Positions 26,435 to 33,837 of a stretch of DNA of 34,111 nt are shown here, in pieces. The DNA comes from an uncultured Lachnospiraceae bacterium (GTDB lineage Bacteria > Bacillota > Clostridia > Lachnospirales > Lachnospiraceae). The stretch's first letter is position 1, and each line of letters starts with the position of its first letter. The translations under genes were made by a program, and so were the position numbers. A model generated the notes under the pieces. That model saw nothing but the letters and a program-made list of their open reading frames with translations. It was not told the DNA's origin and did no database searches. The stretch spans positions 1-34,111 of the forward strand of contig CATJJD010000051.1 of NCBI GenBank assembly GCA_949740385.1, given 5' to 3'.

Positions 26435-27808
26435 ATGTATGACATTATCATTATCGGGGCCGGGCCAGGGGGGATTTTTTCCGCCTTCGAGCTGCTCCGG
26501 CAAAACAGCAGCCTGAAAATCGCCGCCTTCGACTGCGGCCATTCTCTCGAAAAGAGACACTGCCCCATCGACGGGGAACGGGTAAAAAGCTGCATCGGCT
26601 GTAAGAGCTGCGCCATCATGAACGGTTTCGGAGGAGCCGGCGCATTCTCCGACGGCAAGTACAACATCACAAACGATTTCGGCGGCACGCTCTATGAGTA
26701 CATCGGAAGAAAGAAGGCCTTTGAGCTGATGGAGTACGTGGACGACATCAACGTCTCCCACGGCGGCGAGGGAACCAGGATGTACTCCACCGCCGGAACC
26801 GGCTTAAAGAAAATATGCCTGCAGAACAAGCTGAAGCTTCTGGACGCCTCCGTGCGCCATCTGGGCACGGACATCAACTACGTGGTGCTGGAAAATCTCT
26901 ATCAGGAGCTTTCGGGGAAAATGGACTTTTTCTTCGACACGCCCGTGGAACAGATCGAGGTGCTGGAAGAAGGCTACCGCATCCACTGCAAGGACCGCAC
27001 CTTCGACTGCAGACGCTGCATTATCTCCGTGGGCCGCAGCGGCAGCAAGTGGATGGAGCGGGTGTGCGACCAGCTCTCGATTCCGACGAAATCCAACCGT
27101 GTGGACATCGGCGTGCGGGTGGAGCTTCCGGCGGTCATCTTCTCCCACCTGACGGACGAACTCTACGAGAGCAAAATTGTCTACCGCACCGAAAAGTTCG
27201 AGGACAATGTGCGCACCTTCTGCATGAACCCTTACGGCATCGTCGTGAACGAGAATACCAACGGCATCGTGACGGTCAACGGGCACAGCTATGAGAGCGC
27301 GGACCTGCGCACGGAGAACACCAACTTTGCGCTGCTTGTGGCCAAGCATTTCTCCGAGCCGTTCAAGGACAGCAACGGCTACGGCGAGAGCATCGCAAGA
27401 CTGTCCAACATGCTGGGAGGCGGTGTCATCGTCCAGCGGTTCGGCGATCTGGTGCGGGGCAGAAGAAGCAACGCCAAGCGCATCGAGGAGGGGCTTGTGA
27501 CGCCGACTTTGGCAGCGACCCCCGGCGATCTGAGCCTTGTGCTGCCGAAGCGCATTCTGGACGGCATCATCGAGATGATCTACGCCCTGGACAAGATCGC
27601 ACCCGGCACCGCAAACGACGACACGCTGCTCTACGGCGTGGAAGTCAAGTTCTACAACATGGAGGTGGAGCTGGACGAAAATCTGCAGTGCAGATACCCG
27701 GGCCTCTACATCATCGGGGACGGCAGCGGCGTGACCCACTCCCTGTCCCACGCCTCGGCCAGCGGCGTCTACGTGGCAAGGCATATCGCGCAGAACCTGC
27801 CTTCGTAA
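26435..27808 (+). CDS. FAD-dependent dehydrogenase (COG2509-like)
   Basis: A 457-residue flavoprotein. The dinucleotide-binding fold is at the N terminus (MYDIIIIGAGPGGIFSAFEL), followed by a cysteine-rich segment SCIGCKSCAIMNGFGGAGAFSDGKYN around residues 50-76. A second FAD-contact segment near the end is PGLYIIGDGSGVTHSLSHASASG, in the position where many FAD dehydrogenases have GDxxGV. The overall layout matches uncharacterised FAD-dependent dehydrogenases of the COG2509 type found in clostridia. The CxxCxxC motif suggests a cluster or redox cysteines. The ATG is behind GGGGAGG. The gene is 20 nt after the CDF gene and ends at a bidirectional terminator. Substrate unknown. Confidence 0.82.
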   Translation: MYDIIIIGAGPGGIFSAFELLRQNSSLKIAAFDCGHSLEKRHCPIDGERVKSCIGCKSCAIMNGFGGAGAFSDGKYNITNDFGGTLYEYIGRKKAFELMEYVDDINVSHGGEGTRMYSTAGTGLKKICLQNKLKLLDASVRHLGTDINYVVLENLYQELSGKMDFFFDTPVEQIEVLEEGYRIHCKDRTFDCRRCIISVGRSGSKWMERVCDQLSIPTKSNRVDIGVRVELPAVIFSHLTDELYESKIVYRTEKFEDNVRTFCMNPYGIVVNENTNGIVTVNGHSYESADLRTENTNFALLVAKHFSEPFKDSNGYGESIARLSNMLGGGVIVQRFGDLVRGRRSNAKRIEEGLVTPTLAATPGDLSLVLPKRILDGIIEMIYALDKIAPGTANDDTLLYGVEVKFYNMEVELDENLQCRYPGLYIIGDGSGVTHSLSHASASGVYVARHIAQNLPS

Positions 27809-27847
27809 AATATTCGCAATCAGCAGAAACAGCTCGTTTAAGCGATT

Positions 27848-27893
27848 GGGGCTGTCGGTAAACGACTCTTTTTCGTCATTTACCGACAGCCCC
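27848..27893. terminator. Bidirectional terminator between the FAD dehydrogenase and leuA
   Basis: A perfect 15-bp inverted repeat (GGGGCTGTCGGTAAA / TTTACCGACAGCCCC) with a 16-nt loop lies between two convergent genes. The flanks are only modestly T-rich, but position and stem strength fit termination in both directions. Confidence 0.8.
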
Positions 27894-27906
27894 TTCTGTC
27901 ATTCCG

Positions 27907-29916
27907 TCATCCCCGCGGCACATTGCCGCGGCTTTTGTTCCGATACTGGATCGGCGTCATGTCAAACACCTTCCGAAACGTACGGTTGAAATGCTCCACA
28001 TTCTGATACCCCACCGCGTAGGATATGTTTTCCACGGTCATATTGCCGTTTTTCAGCAGCGTTTTTGCCCGTTTCATGCGGATATTTGTCACATGATCCC
28101 CAAATGTTTTGCCCGACTTATCCTTGATAAATCTGGATATGTACGGCTCCGACAGGTGGAACTGCTCCGCCATCGCCTCAAGCGTCACATCCTGATAGTT
28201 GTTCTGGATAAAGTTGAGCATGGCCGTCAGCCGCTCGTCGGTGCTGCCCTCGCTTCCCGCAATCTGCGGCAGCTTGTTGACCGCCACAACCAGCGCGCTT
28301 ATACTGGCTGTAATAATGTCCTCGTCCAGTCCGACGCCCCAGTAATTTTTCCCGTCGCAGGTGATGCCCACATAGGCGATGGCCTTCGAGGACGATCCCT
28401 GGGAAAGGGCGTGCTCCTCGTACACCGACAGCTCGTAGCTCACGTCAAAAAACTGCTTGATCGTGTTGCTCACCGCGTCCAGGCGGCCGTTGCCGTTTGC
28501 GTCCACCACCGTGCGCTTTCCGCCGAAGTCGATGGTTGTCTCCGCCATAATACCGTCGTTCTGCTTAAAATGGCACTCCGAAATGGTAAAGTACGGCATC
28601 GGGTTCACATAATTTTCTTCGAAAATCTCATACACCCACTGCGGCGACAGCTCTCTGTGCTCCTCGTCGGACACCTGCTTCACCGCGTAGCCGACCTCCT
28701 CCCGCATTTTCTCCGGCATGGAGATCGAGAAGTTCTGCTTTAAAATGTAGCTGATGCCGCCCTTGCCGGACTGGCTGTTGATGCGGATCACGTCGGCGTC
28801 GTAACGGCGGCCCACATCCAGCGGGTCGATCGGCAGATACGGAACCGTCCACTTTGCAAGGTCCTTCTCCTCCCGCCATGCCATCCCCTTTGCGATGGCG
28901 TCCTGGTGGGAGCCGGAAAATGCGGAGAACACCAGATCTCCCGCATAGGGCGACCTCTCCCCCACCTGCATGCGGGTCAGCCGCTCGTAAGTCTCGCGGA
29001 TGCGCGGCATGTCGGAAAAATCAAGCCCCGAATCCACGCCGTAGGCGAACATGTTCATCGCAAGCGTCACAATGTCCACGTTGCCGGTGCGCTCCCCGTT
29101 GCCGAAGAGCGTCCCCTCAATGCGGTCCGCCCCCGCCAGAATTCCAAGCTCCGCGTCGCAGACGCCGCAGCCCCTGTCGTTGTGGGGATGAAGGCTCAAA
29201 ACCACGTTGTCCCGGTACTTAAGATTCTTGCTCATATACTCGATCTGGGTCGCAAACACATGGGGCATGGCCGTCTCAACCGTCGCCGGAAGGTTGATGA
29301 TCACCTTTTTCTCCCCTTTTGGTTTCCACACGTCCAGCACCGCGTTGCAGACCTCAAGGGCGTACTCCACCTCTGTCCCGTGGAAGCTCTCCGGGCTGTA
29401 CTCGAAGGAGAAATCCCCTTCCGTCTCGTCGGCCAGAGTCTTAAGCAGCACGGCGCCGTCCACCGCAAGCTGTTTAATCTGCTGCTTATCCTTCCGGAAC
29501 ACCTGCTCCCGCTGGGCCACCGATGTGGAATTGTACAGGTGGATCACCGCGTGGGGCGCACCCTTCACCGCCTCGAAGGTCTTTCTGATAATGTGCTCTC
29601 TCGCCTGCGTCAGCACCTGCACGGTCACATCGTCCGGAATCATATCCCGCTCGATTAACGTCCGCATGAAAATGAACTCCGTCTCCGACGCCGCCGGAAA
29701 GCCCACCTCGATCTCCTTAAAGCCGATATCCACCAGCATCCGGAAAAACTCCAGCTTCTCGTCGAGACTCATCGGCTCAATCAGCGCCTGGTTGCCGTCC
29801 CGCAGATCCACGGAGCACCAGATCGGCGCATGATCCACATACTCTTTTTTCACCCAGTCATACTCGCACACAGGCGGCATAAAATACTGCCGCTCGTATT
29901 TCTCATAATTCTTCAT
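27907..29916 (-). CDS. leuA: 2-isopropylmalate synthase fused to an AraC-type DNA-binding domain
   Basis: The 669-residue protein starts leucine synthesis by condensing acetyl-CoA with 2-ketoisovalerate. It is type-2 IPMS: the catalytic DRE-TIM barrel has SVDLRDGNQALIEPM (35-49), the metal motif HPHND (243-247) and FGNGERTGNVD (271-281). The LeuA dimer domain, the leucine-feedback site in this family, covers about 440-550 (ELSVYEEHALSQGSSSKA..). The frame then continues into a complete AraC/XylS HTH domain (560-660): one helix-turn-helix around VTLEAMAEQFHLSEPYISRF and a second around VENISYAVGYQNVEHFNRTF. Ordinary IPMS of this type ends near residue 550. There is no stop between the parts. 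The ATG follows GGAGGAG and lies in an inverted repeat. Confidence 0.93.
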   Translation of the reverse strand: MKNYEKYERQYFMPPVCEYDWVKKEYVDHAPIWCSVDLRDGNQALIEPMSLDEKLEFFRMLVDIGFKEIEVGFPAASETEFIFMRTLIERDMIPDDVTVQVLTQAREHIIRKTFEAVKGAPHAVIHLYNSTSVAQREQVFRKDKQQIKQLAVDGAVLLKTLADETEGDFSFEYSPESFHGTEVEYALEVCNAVLDVWKPKGEKKVIINLPATVETAMPHVFATQIEYMSKNLKYRDNVVLSLHPHNDRGCGVCDAELGILAGADRIEGTLFGNGERTGNVDIVTLAMNMFAYGVDSGLDFSDMPRIRETYERLTRMQVGERSPYAGDLVFSAFSGSHQDAIAKGMAWREEKDLAKWTVPYLPIDPLDVGRRYDADVIRINSQSGKGGISYILKQNFSISMPEKMREEVGYAVKQVSDEEHRELSPQWVYEIFEENYVNPMPYFTISECHFKQNDGIMAETTIDFGGKRTVVDANGNGRLDAVSNTIKQFFDVSYELSVYEEHALSQGSSSKAIAYVGITCDGKNYWGVGLDEDIITASISALVVAVNKLPQIAGSEGSTDERLTAMLNFIQNNYQDVTLEAMAEQFHLSEPYISRFIKDKSGKTFGDHVTNIRMKRAKTLLKNGNMTVENISYAVGYQNVEHFNRTFRKVFDMTPIQYRNKSRGNVPRG

Positions 29917-29955
29917 AAGCTCCTCCGATAAAATATATCAATCTTTATGAAGAAT
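29908..29955 (-). promoter_or_regulatory. 11-bp inverted repeat overlapping the leuA start codon
   Basis: In the transcript, ATTCTTCATAA pairs perfectly with TTATGAAGAAT. The second arm contains the leuA AUG and the Shine-Dalgarno GGAGGAG lies in the 26-nt loop. If transcribed, the hairpin could occlude translation start; as DNA it could be a protein-binding site for the AraC-like domain. A possible -35/-10 pair (TTAAGA, 17 nt, TATATT) sits inside this region, which would place part of the repeat outside the RNA. Confidence 0.5.
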
Positions 29956-30017
29956 CTTAACACAACATATCTCCAATTAGAATGATTAAATTTAAGCAAT
30001 TTTATTGATCTTTTTTA

Positions 30018-30938
30018 TCATTTCAAGAAACCGCTGACGATGCGCTCCTCCGCCTCCGCCTCGGTCAGGCCAAGGGTCATAAGCTTCAGAAGCTGCTCTC
30101 CCGCAATTTTTCCGATGGCCGCCTCGTGAATCAGGCTGGCGTCCACGTCCGCCGCCGTCAGATTCGGGCTGGCAGACACCCTTGCTGCCCCCATAATGAT
30201 GGAGTCGCACTCCGTATGGCCGCTGCACGGCGCATTTCCGTTCAGGGTGCTGGAAAAATGCTGCACGCTCTCGTCCTTCGCCACCGTGCGGCTGACAATG
30301 TTGCAGCTGCTGCCCGCACCGTTTAAGTCCGCGTTGAACTCCGACACCGCATGCTGCACGCCGTCTGTGAGCACCTTCTCCTGCACCTCGAGCGTCGCAT
30401 TGGCCGCAAGCGTCGCAACCGTCTTTCGCACGGTGTCGTCGATGCCGGAAATCTGGGTCGCCTCCATGCGCACATATGCCCCCTCCGAAAGGTGCACCTC
30501 CGTAGTCGGGTTCATAACCCGCTTTCCCCGGCCGTCACCCTCGCCGTAATGCTTCTCCACATAGCGAAGCTTCGCATTTTTCCCGACGAAAAAGCGGTGA
30601 ATGCCGTCGTGGCTGCTGTCGCCTCCGCCGCAGTTGTGAATGCCGCAGCCAGCGACAATGGTCACGTCGCAGTCATCCCCCACGTAGAAATCGTTGTACA
30701 CCGTTTCCTTTAAGCCCGCCTGGGAGAGCACCACTGGAATGTGCACGCTCTCGTTTTTCGTGCCCGGCTTAATGATAATGTCGATGCCGGTTTTGTCCTC
30801 CTTGCTCACAATGTCGATGTTCGCCGTGGTGTTGCGCACGCTGCTCTCTCCGTTCACCCGGATGTTGTACGCCCCCACCGGAAGGGCGTCCAGCTCCGCA
30901 ACCTCCTTTAAAAGACTCTTTCCAATCTCATCTATCAT
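30018..30938 (-). CDS. sufB: SufB/SufD-like Fe-S scaffold protein (SmsB type)
   Basis: A 306-residue protein with the SufBD right-handed beta-helix core, built of repeating strands such as VRMEATQISGIDD and ATLEVQEKVLTDG. It keeps the candidate cluster cysteine near residue 244 in GHTECDSIIMG and the HEAAIGKI segment near 268, both typical of SufB. It is much shorter than E. coli SufB (about 495 residues) because the N-terminal region is missing, as in the minimal two-gene SMS-type systems of anaerobes and archaea. The start follows AAAGGAAG. It lies 16 nt after the SufC gene. No sufS, sufU or second scaffold gene is present. Confidence 0.85.
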   Translation of the reverse strand: MIDEIGKSLLKEVAELDALPVGAYNIRVNGESSVRNTTANIDIVSKEDKTGIDIIIKPGTKNESVHIPVVLSQAGLKETVYNDFYVGDDCDVTIVAGCGIHNCGGGDSSHDGIHRFFVGKNAKLRYVEKHYGEGDGRGKRVMNPTTEVHLSEGAYVRMEATQISGIDDTVRKTVATLAANATLEVQEKVLTDGVQHAVSEFNADLNGAGSSCNIVSRTVAKDESVQHFSSTLNGNAPCSGHTECDSIIMGAARVSASPNLTAADVDASLIHEAAIGKIAGEQLLKLMTLGLTEAEAEERIVSGFLK

Positions 30939-30954
30939 ACCCGCACTTCCTTTC

Positions 30955-31674
30955 TCAGTCCAGCTTGTCCATCAGAATATCGCAGCCGGCCCGCGCCGTG
31001 CCGATTAACGTCGGCAGAATCTCGTCCTTCGGGCCGTAGCGCTCCACCACGCCGTCCTTAATATAGATAATTTTGTCCGCAATATCCAGTATGCGCTCCT
31101 GGCGGCTGATAATCAGTATGGTCCCGCTGTGCTCTCTCTGCATTTTCTCGAACACATGAATCAGGCTGCGGAAGCTCCACAGGTCGATTCCCGCCTCCGG
31201 CTCGTCAAACACGGAAAACTTTGCCCCTCTGGCCAGTATCGTCGCGATCTCGATGCGCTTGATCTCCCCGCCGGAAAGGCTGGCGTTCAGCTCCCGGTCG
31301 ATGTAGTCCTTGGCGCACAGCCCCACCTCGGACAGGTACGAGCAGGCCTCGCTTACGGTGAGCTCCCGCCCCGCCGCAATGGTGATCAGATCCCGCACCG
31401 TAAGCCCCTTAAACCGCACCGGCTGCTGAAAGGCCAGGCTGATTCCCGCCTTCGCCCGCTCCGTCACCGAGTAACCCGTGATGTCCTCCCCGTCCAGAAT
31501 AATCTGACCCTCCGTGGGCATCACAATCCCCGCGATCACCTTCGCCAGCGTCGACTTGCCGCCGCCGTTTGGCCCGGTGATCACCACAATCCGGTCGTCG
31601 ATGGCGAGACTGACATCCTTTAGGATCTCCTTCTCGTCCTCCGCCTGAAAGCTTATATTTTTAAGTTCCAGCAT
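30955..31674 (-). CDS. sufC: SufC-like Fe-S assembly ATPase (SmsC type)
   Basis: A 239-residue ABC-type ATPase: Walker A GPNGGGKST (residues 34-42), Q-loop AFQQPVRFKGL near 92, ABC signature LSGGEIKRIEIATIL near 133 and Walker B FSVFDEPEAGID near 152. The QPVRF-like Q-loop sequence and the adjacent SufB-like gene identify SufC rather than a transporter subunit; no membrane protein is nearby. It powers Fe-S cluster assembly on the SufB-like scaffold. The start codon follows AAGGAGGCAATT. A terminator from the upstream gene lies 55 nt before the start, and no clear promoter was recognised between them. Confidence 0.9.
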   Translation of the reverse strand: MLELKNISFQAEDEKEILKDVSLAIDDRIVVITGPNGGGKSTLAKVIAGIVMPTEGQIILDGEDITGYSVTERAKAGISLAFQQPVRFKGLTVRDLITIAAGRELTVSEACSYLSEVGLCAKDYIDRELNASLSGGEIKRIEIATILARGAKFSVFDEPEAGIDLWSFRSLIHVFEKMQREHSGTILIISRQERILDIADKIIYIKDGVVERYGPKDEILPTLIGTARAGCDILMDKLD

Positions 31675-31728
31675 AATTGCCTCCTTCTTCCTGCTTAATC
31701 CCTTTTCTGCCCCGGACAGACTGCGCGC

Positions 31729-31775
31729 AAAAAGGCAGATACGGCAGCCTCCTTCTTCGGACTGTCATATCTGCC
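31729..31775 (-). terminator. Rho-independent terminator upstream of sufC
   Basis: In the transcript GGCAGATATGACAG pairs with CTGCCGTATCTGCC (14 bp, one mismatch, one G-U pair), loop of 14 nt, followed by TTTTT. It ends transcription of the small unknown gene. Confidence 0.8.
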
Positions 31776-31800
31776 ACCTGCTCTTTTGCCCATTCGCCCG

Positions 31801-32112
31801 CTAAGCGTAAGCATCGAACATTGTGCCGACCACAGCGTAGGAGCCTCCCTGCATCGCAGAGTCGTAAAAGCTGTTCTGCCCCTGCAGGCTTCCTGCGATC
31901 TCGTTGAACGCCTCCTCCAGTCTGGCTGCTGACATTTTGCGTGAAACGGGCGCTTCTGGCTCCGGCGTCTTCTCTTCTTTGCCGCCGCCCACCGGGACAA
32001 CCATCTTATCCGCAAACGCAACCTTTTTTGCCGGTCTGACCGGGCGCACCTCCTGCCCGTAATGCATGCTCGCGTTCACGGCCGATAAACCGCCCATCGG
32101 TTCTGCAAACAC
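31801..32112 (-). CDS. Small protein of unknown function
   Basis: A 103-residue protein I do not recognise. I use the GTG at 32110-32112, which has GAGG eight nt upstream, since the ORF-track start at 32208 and the next ATG at 32154 lie over or too close to a good promoter. The sequence has a mobile, charged middle (about residues 25-55, with GGGKEEKTPEPEAPV) and a C-terminal helix-prone segment rich in A, E and M (SRKMSAARLEEAFNEIAGS) ending in a G/S/Y/A-rich tail (SYAVVGTMFDAYA). There is no signal peptide, membrane segment or cysteine pair. It has its own promoter and terminator, so it is probably a real, separately expressed gene. Confidence 0.6.
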   Translation of the reverse strand: MFAEPMGGLSAVNASMHYGQEVRPVRPAKKVAFADKMVVPVGGGKEEKTPEPEAPVSRKMSAARLEEAFNEIAGSLQGQNSFYDSAMQGGSYAVVGTMFDAYA

Positions 32113-32174
32113 ACACACCACCTCACTTTCTCTGTTGTCGCTCTCATCCCTCATTATCAATGACAGACAATTAC

Positions 32175-32203
32175 AATATAACATATCTGCACTGCAAAGT
32201 CTA
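32175..32203 (-). promoter_or_regulatory. Promoter for the small unknown gene
   Basis: Minus strand TAGACT, a 17-nt spacer and TATATT, giving an expected leader of about 55 nt before the GTG at 32112. The boxes lie inside the longer ORF-track version, which argues for the shorter gene. Confidence 0.6.
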
Positions 32204-32241
32204 TCCATTTTATCGGTTCATATCTGCGGAGTCCGGCATTT

Positions 32242-32664
32242 CTAATCCGCCCCGTCCTCCCCGACTGCAAGGTCAAGCCCCGACCGCTCCAGCCACTCGG
32301 CGGCTTTTTTTCGATTTACTACCGTCCCGATGCCCGACTGGTAGCAGCGGGCAAGCTCCGCCATGGCCTCCGGCATCTCAAATTTCACCGCCCCCACCAG
32401 CATACAGCGGAACAGCTCATTGTAATTGCAGGACATGCCATAGCCGCTGCGAAGCTTCCTGCACACCTCCGCCACGGAATCCCGGTCGCCCAGAATCCCC
32501 GCCCGGACGTAAAATTCCATCGCCTTTGCGTACTCTCTCGAAAAATGGTACTGCGCAGCCTGTGCGCGGAAAAACTCGATTTTCTCCTGAAGAGACCTTG
32601 CGTAATCCATAAAATCCTGCCACCTGTACAAACCCAAAAACATCTGTCCCTGCTTCATGTTCAT
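32242..32664 (-). CDS. Sel1-repeat-like protein
   Basis: A 140-residue all-helical protein. Its second half shows Sel1/TPR-like repeats: AMEFYVRAGILGDRDSVAEV and, most clearly, AMAELARCYQSGIGTVVNRKKAAEWLERSG, which follows the Sel1 consensus (A..LA..Y..G.GV..N..KA..W...A). Such repeats usually mediate protein-protein contacts; no partner can be named. The ORF track starts at a GTG; I use the next ATG. Neither start has a convincing ribosome-binding site, so the N terminus is uncertain. It is followed by the small unknown gene and preceded by a weak promoter candidate. Confidence 0.7.
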   Translation of the reverse strand: MNMKQGQMFLGLYRWQDFMDYARSLQEKIEFFRAQAAQYHFSREYAKAMEFYVRAGILGDRDSVAEVCRKLRSGYGMSCNYNELFRCMLVGAVKFEMPEAMAELARCYQSGIGTVVNRKKAAEWLERSGLDLAVGEDGAD

Positions 32665-32701
32665 CACGGCGTCTCAAAACAGTCCACCATGATTATTCCC
32701 T

Positions 32702-32730
32702 ATTGTAACACTTTTAAAACAGAAATAAAA
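32702..32730 (-). promoter_or_regulatory. Possible promoter for the Sel1-repeat gene
   Basis: Minus strand TTTTAT, a 17-nt spacer and TACAAT upstream of the Sel1-like gene. The -10 box is good and the -35 box poor. Confidence 0.4.
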
Positions 32731-32747
32731 GCCGGAATTTTTATGTA

Positions 32748-33374
32748 CTATCTCTTTTTTGCCGGCACGCCCACGTAGGTTCCGCTCTCCTCAATATCTC
32801 TCACGACCGCCGCCCCGGCCCCGATCATGCAGTCTTCGCAGACGGAAATGTTGTTGCTCACCACCGCCCCCGCTCCGATCCAGGTGCGCCGCCCGGCGCT
32901 CACCGCTCCGGCCAGGTGCGCACCCACCGCCACATGAACATAGTCGCCGATGCTGCAGTCGTGGTCCACGGAGGCGCACGTATTGATAATGCAGCCCTTT
33001 CCGACGCGGCTTCCGGCGTTTACCACAGCCAGCGCCATCACAACCGTGCCGCTTCCTGGCTGTATGTCAGCCGCCAGCACAGCCATCGGGTGCACCAGCG
33101 TCGCGCACACAATTCCGTCCGCCTCCAGCGCCTCCTGCATCCGCTGTCTGATCTGTCCGTTTCCGATGGCGACAATGATGTCGTACCCCCGCTTCGCATA
33201 TGCCGCCGCTTCTTTTGTCCTTCCCGCTACCCGGTATTTTCCGCACTCGTTCAGCGCCTCGTTGTCGTCCAGAAAAACAATCGTCCCATAACCGTTTCGC
33301 TCCGCAATATCCGCCACTACCTTTCCATGTCCGCTGGCACCGATCACCGCCAGCCTTTTTCCTGTCTCAGCCAT
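32748..33374 (-). CDS. NeuD/PglD-family sugar O- or N-acyltransferase
   Basis: A 208-residue protein. Its N-terminal alpha/beta domain has LAVIGASGHGKVVADIA (about 8-24) and IVFLDDN. The left-handed beta-helix of hexapeptide repeats from about residue 95 contains the catalytic-type histidine at 138 in ASVDHDCSIGDY. This is the NeuD/PglD layout; relatives acetylate amino-sugars or sialic acid on cell-surface glycans. The acceptor cannot be told and no glycan gene cluster is visible in this window. The start is the ATG at 33372-33374 behind AAGGAGGA; the upstream ORF-track start is not needed. A 23-bp palindrome lies 79 bp upstream. Confidence 0.87.
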   Translation of the reverse strand: MAETGKRLAVIGASGHGKVVADIAERNGYGTIVFLDDNEALNECGKYRVAGRTKEAAAYAKRGYDIIVAIGNGQIRQRMQEALEADGIVCATLVHPMAVLAADIQPGSGTVVMALAVVNAGSRVGKGCIINTCASVDHDCSIGDYVHVAVGAHLAGAVSAGRRTWIGAGAVVSNNISVCEDCMIGAGAAVVRDIEESGTYVGVPAKKR

Positions 33375-33452
33375 CCGCCGTCCTCCTTTGATCCTGTTGT
33401 GCATTTACGCGCATCCAGCCCGAAACGGCTGTTTTCGCCGGATTCTCCAAAA

Positions 33453-33475
33453 TAATAAAGTAACGTACTTTATTA
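33453..33475. repeat. 23-bp palindrome, copy 1
   Basis: TAATAAAGTA, 3 nt (ACG), TACTTTATTA: two perfect 10-nt arms. It is the exact reverse complement of copy 2 at 33838-33860. It lies 79 bp upstream of the NeuD-type gene. Confidence 0.9.
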
Positions 33476-33750
33476 CGGAGGACGCGAAAGCCCCTGTATT
33501 TTCAGGTATTCCCGAAATCTCTGACCAGAATTCTGACGGCGAATAGAATTGTCCGATTCTGCTTTTCGGTCCGGGAACGCCTGATAACACCGGGTTTCGG
33601 CAAATATTTCTGACGGCAAATCTGACGGCGAATAAGAGGAAATGACATTGAAATGGCAGGAAAATGGCTGATTCTGACAAAAACCAGCTCGCGATATGGG
33701 GATCAATAATTGAGAAAAGAGCATTTCTGCGCGGGACATGTAAATTATTA
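33476..33750. other. Non-coding region with direct TCTGAC repeats (possible element end)
   Basis: The span 33375-33992 holds no convincing gene. Within it TCTGAC occurs in the same orientation at 33520, 33532, 33609, 33621 and 33673; three copies extend to TCTGACGGC(G/A)AAT. Two pairs are spaced exactly 12 bp. Repeated short sites next to an ExeA/TniB-type ATPase gene resemble the multiple transposase-binding sites at Tn7- or Tn552-like ends, but no terminus is defined. The overlapping minus-strand ORFs here are judged spurious. Confidence 0.5.
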
Positions 33751-33779
33751 TTGACGCCGGTCGGGATTTGAAGTAGAAT
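33751..33779 (+). promoter_or_regulatory. Promoter for the ExeA-like gene
   Basis: Plus strand TTGACG, a 17-nt spacer and TAGAAT. The transcript would have a leader of about 205 nt that includes palindrome copy 2. Confidence 0.65.
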
Positions 33780-33837
33780 GGGGGCGATTTCGTTCGAGGG
33801 GGCTGTTTTTGGCGGAAGATGGAAGGGGATTTGCGGA

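Noticed and set aside
29917-30017. T-box or leucine riboswitch ahead of leuA
   Set aside because: The gap to sufB is only about 100 nt and I see no T-box consensus (such as TGGNACCGCG) and no leader peptide rich in leucine codons; only the short inverted repeat remains.
33405-33739. Two overlapping minus-strand ORFs (91 and 88 residues) in the repeat region
   Set aside because: They lie across palindrome copy 1 and the TCTGAC repeats, have no ribosome-binding site and no recognisable domain; they look like chance open frames.
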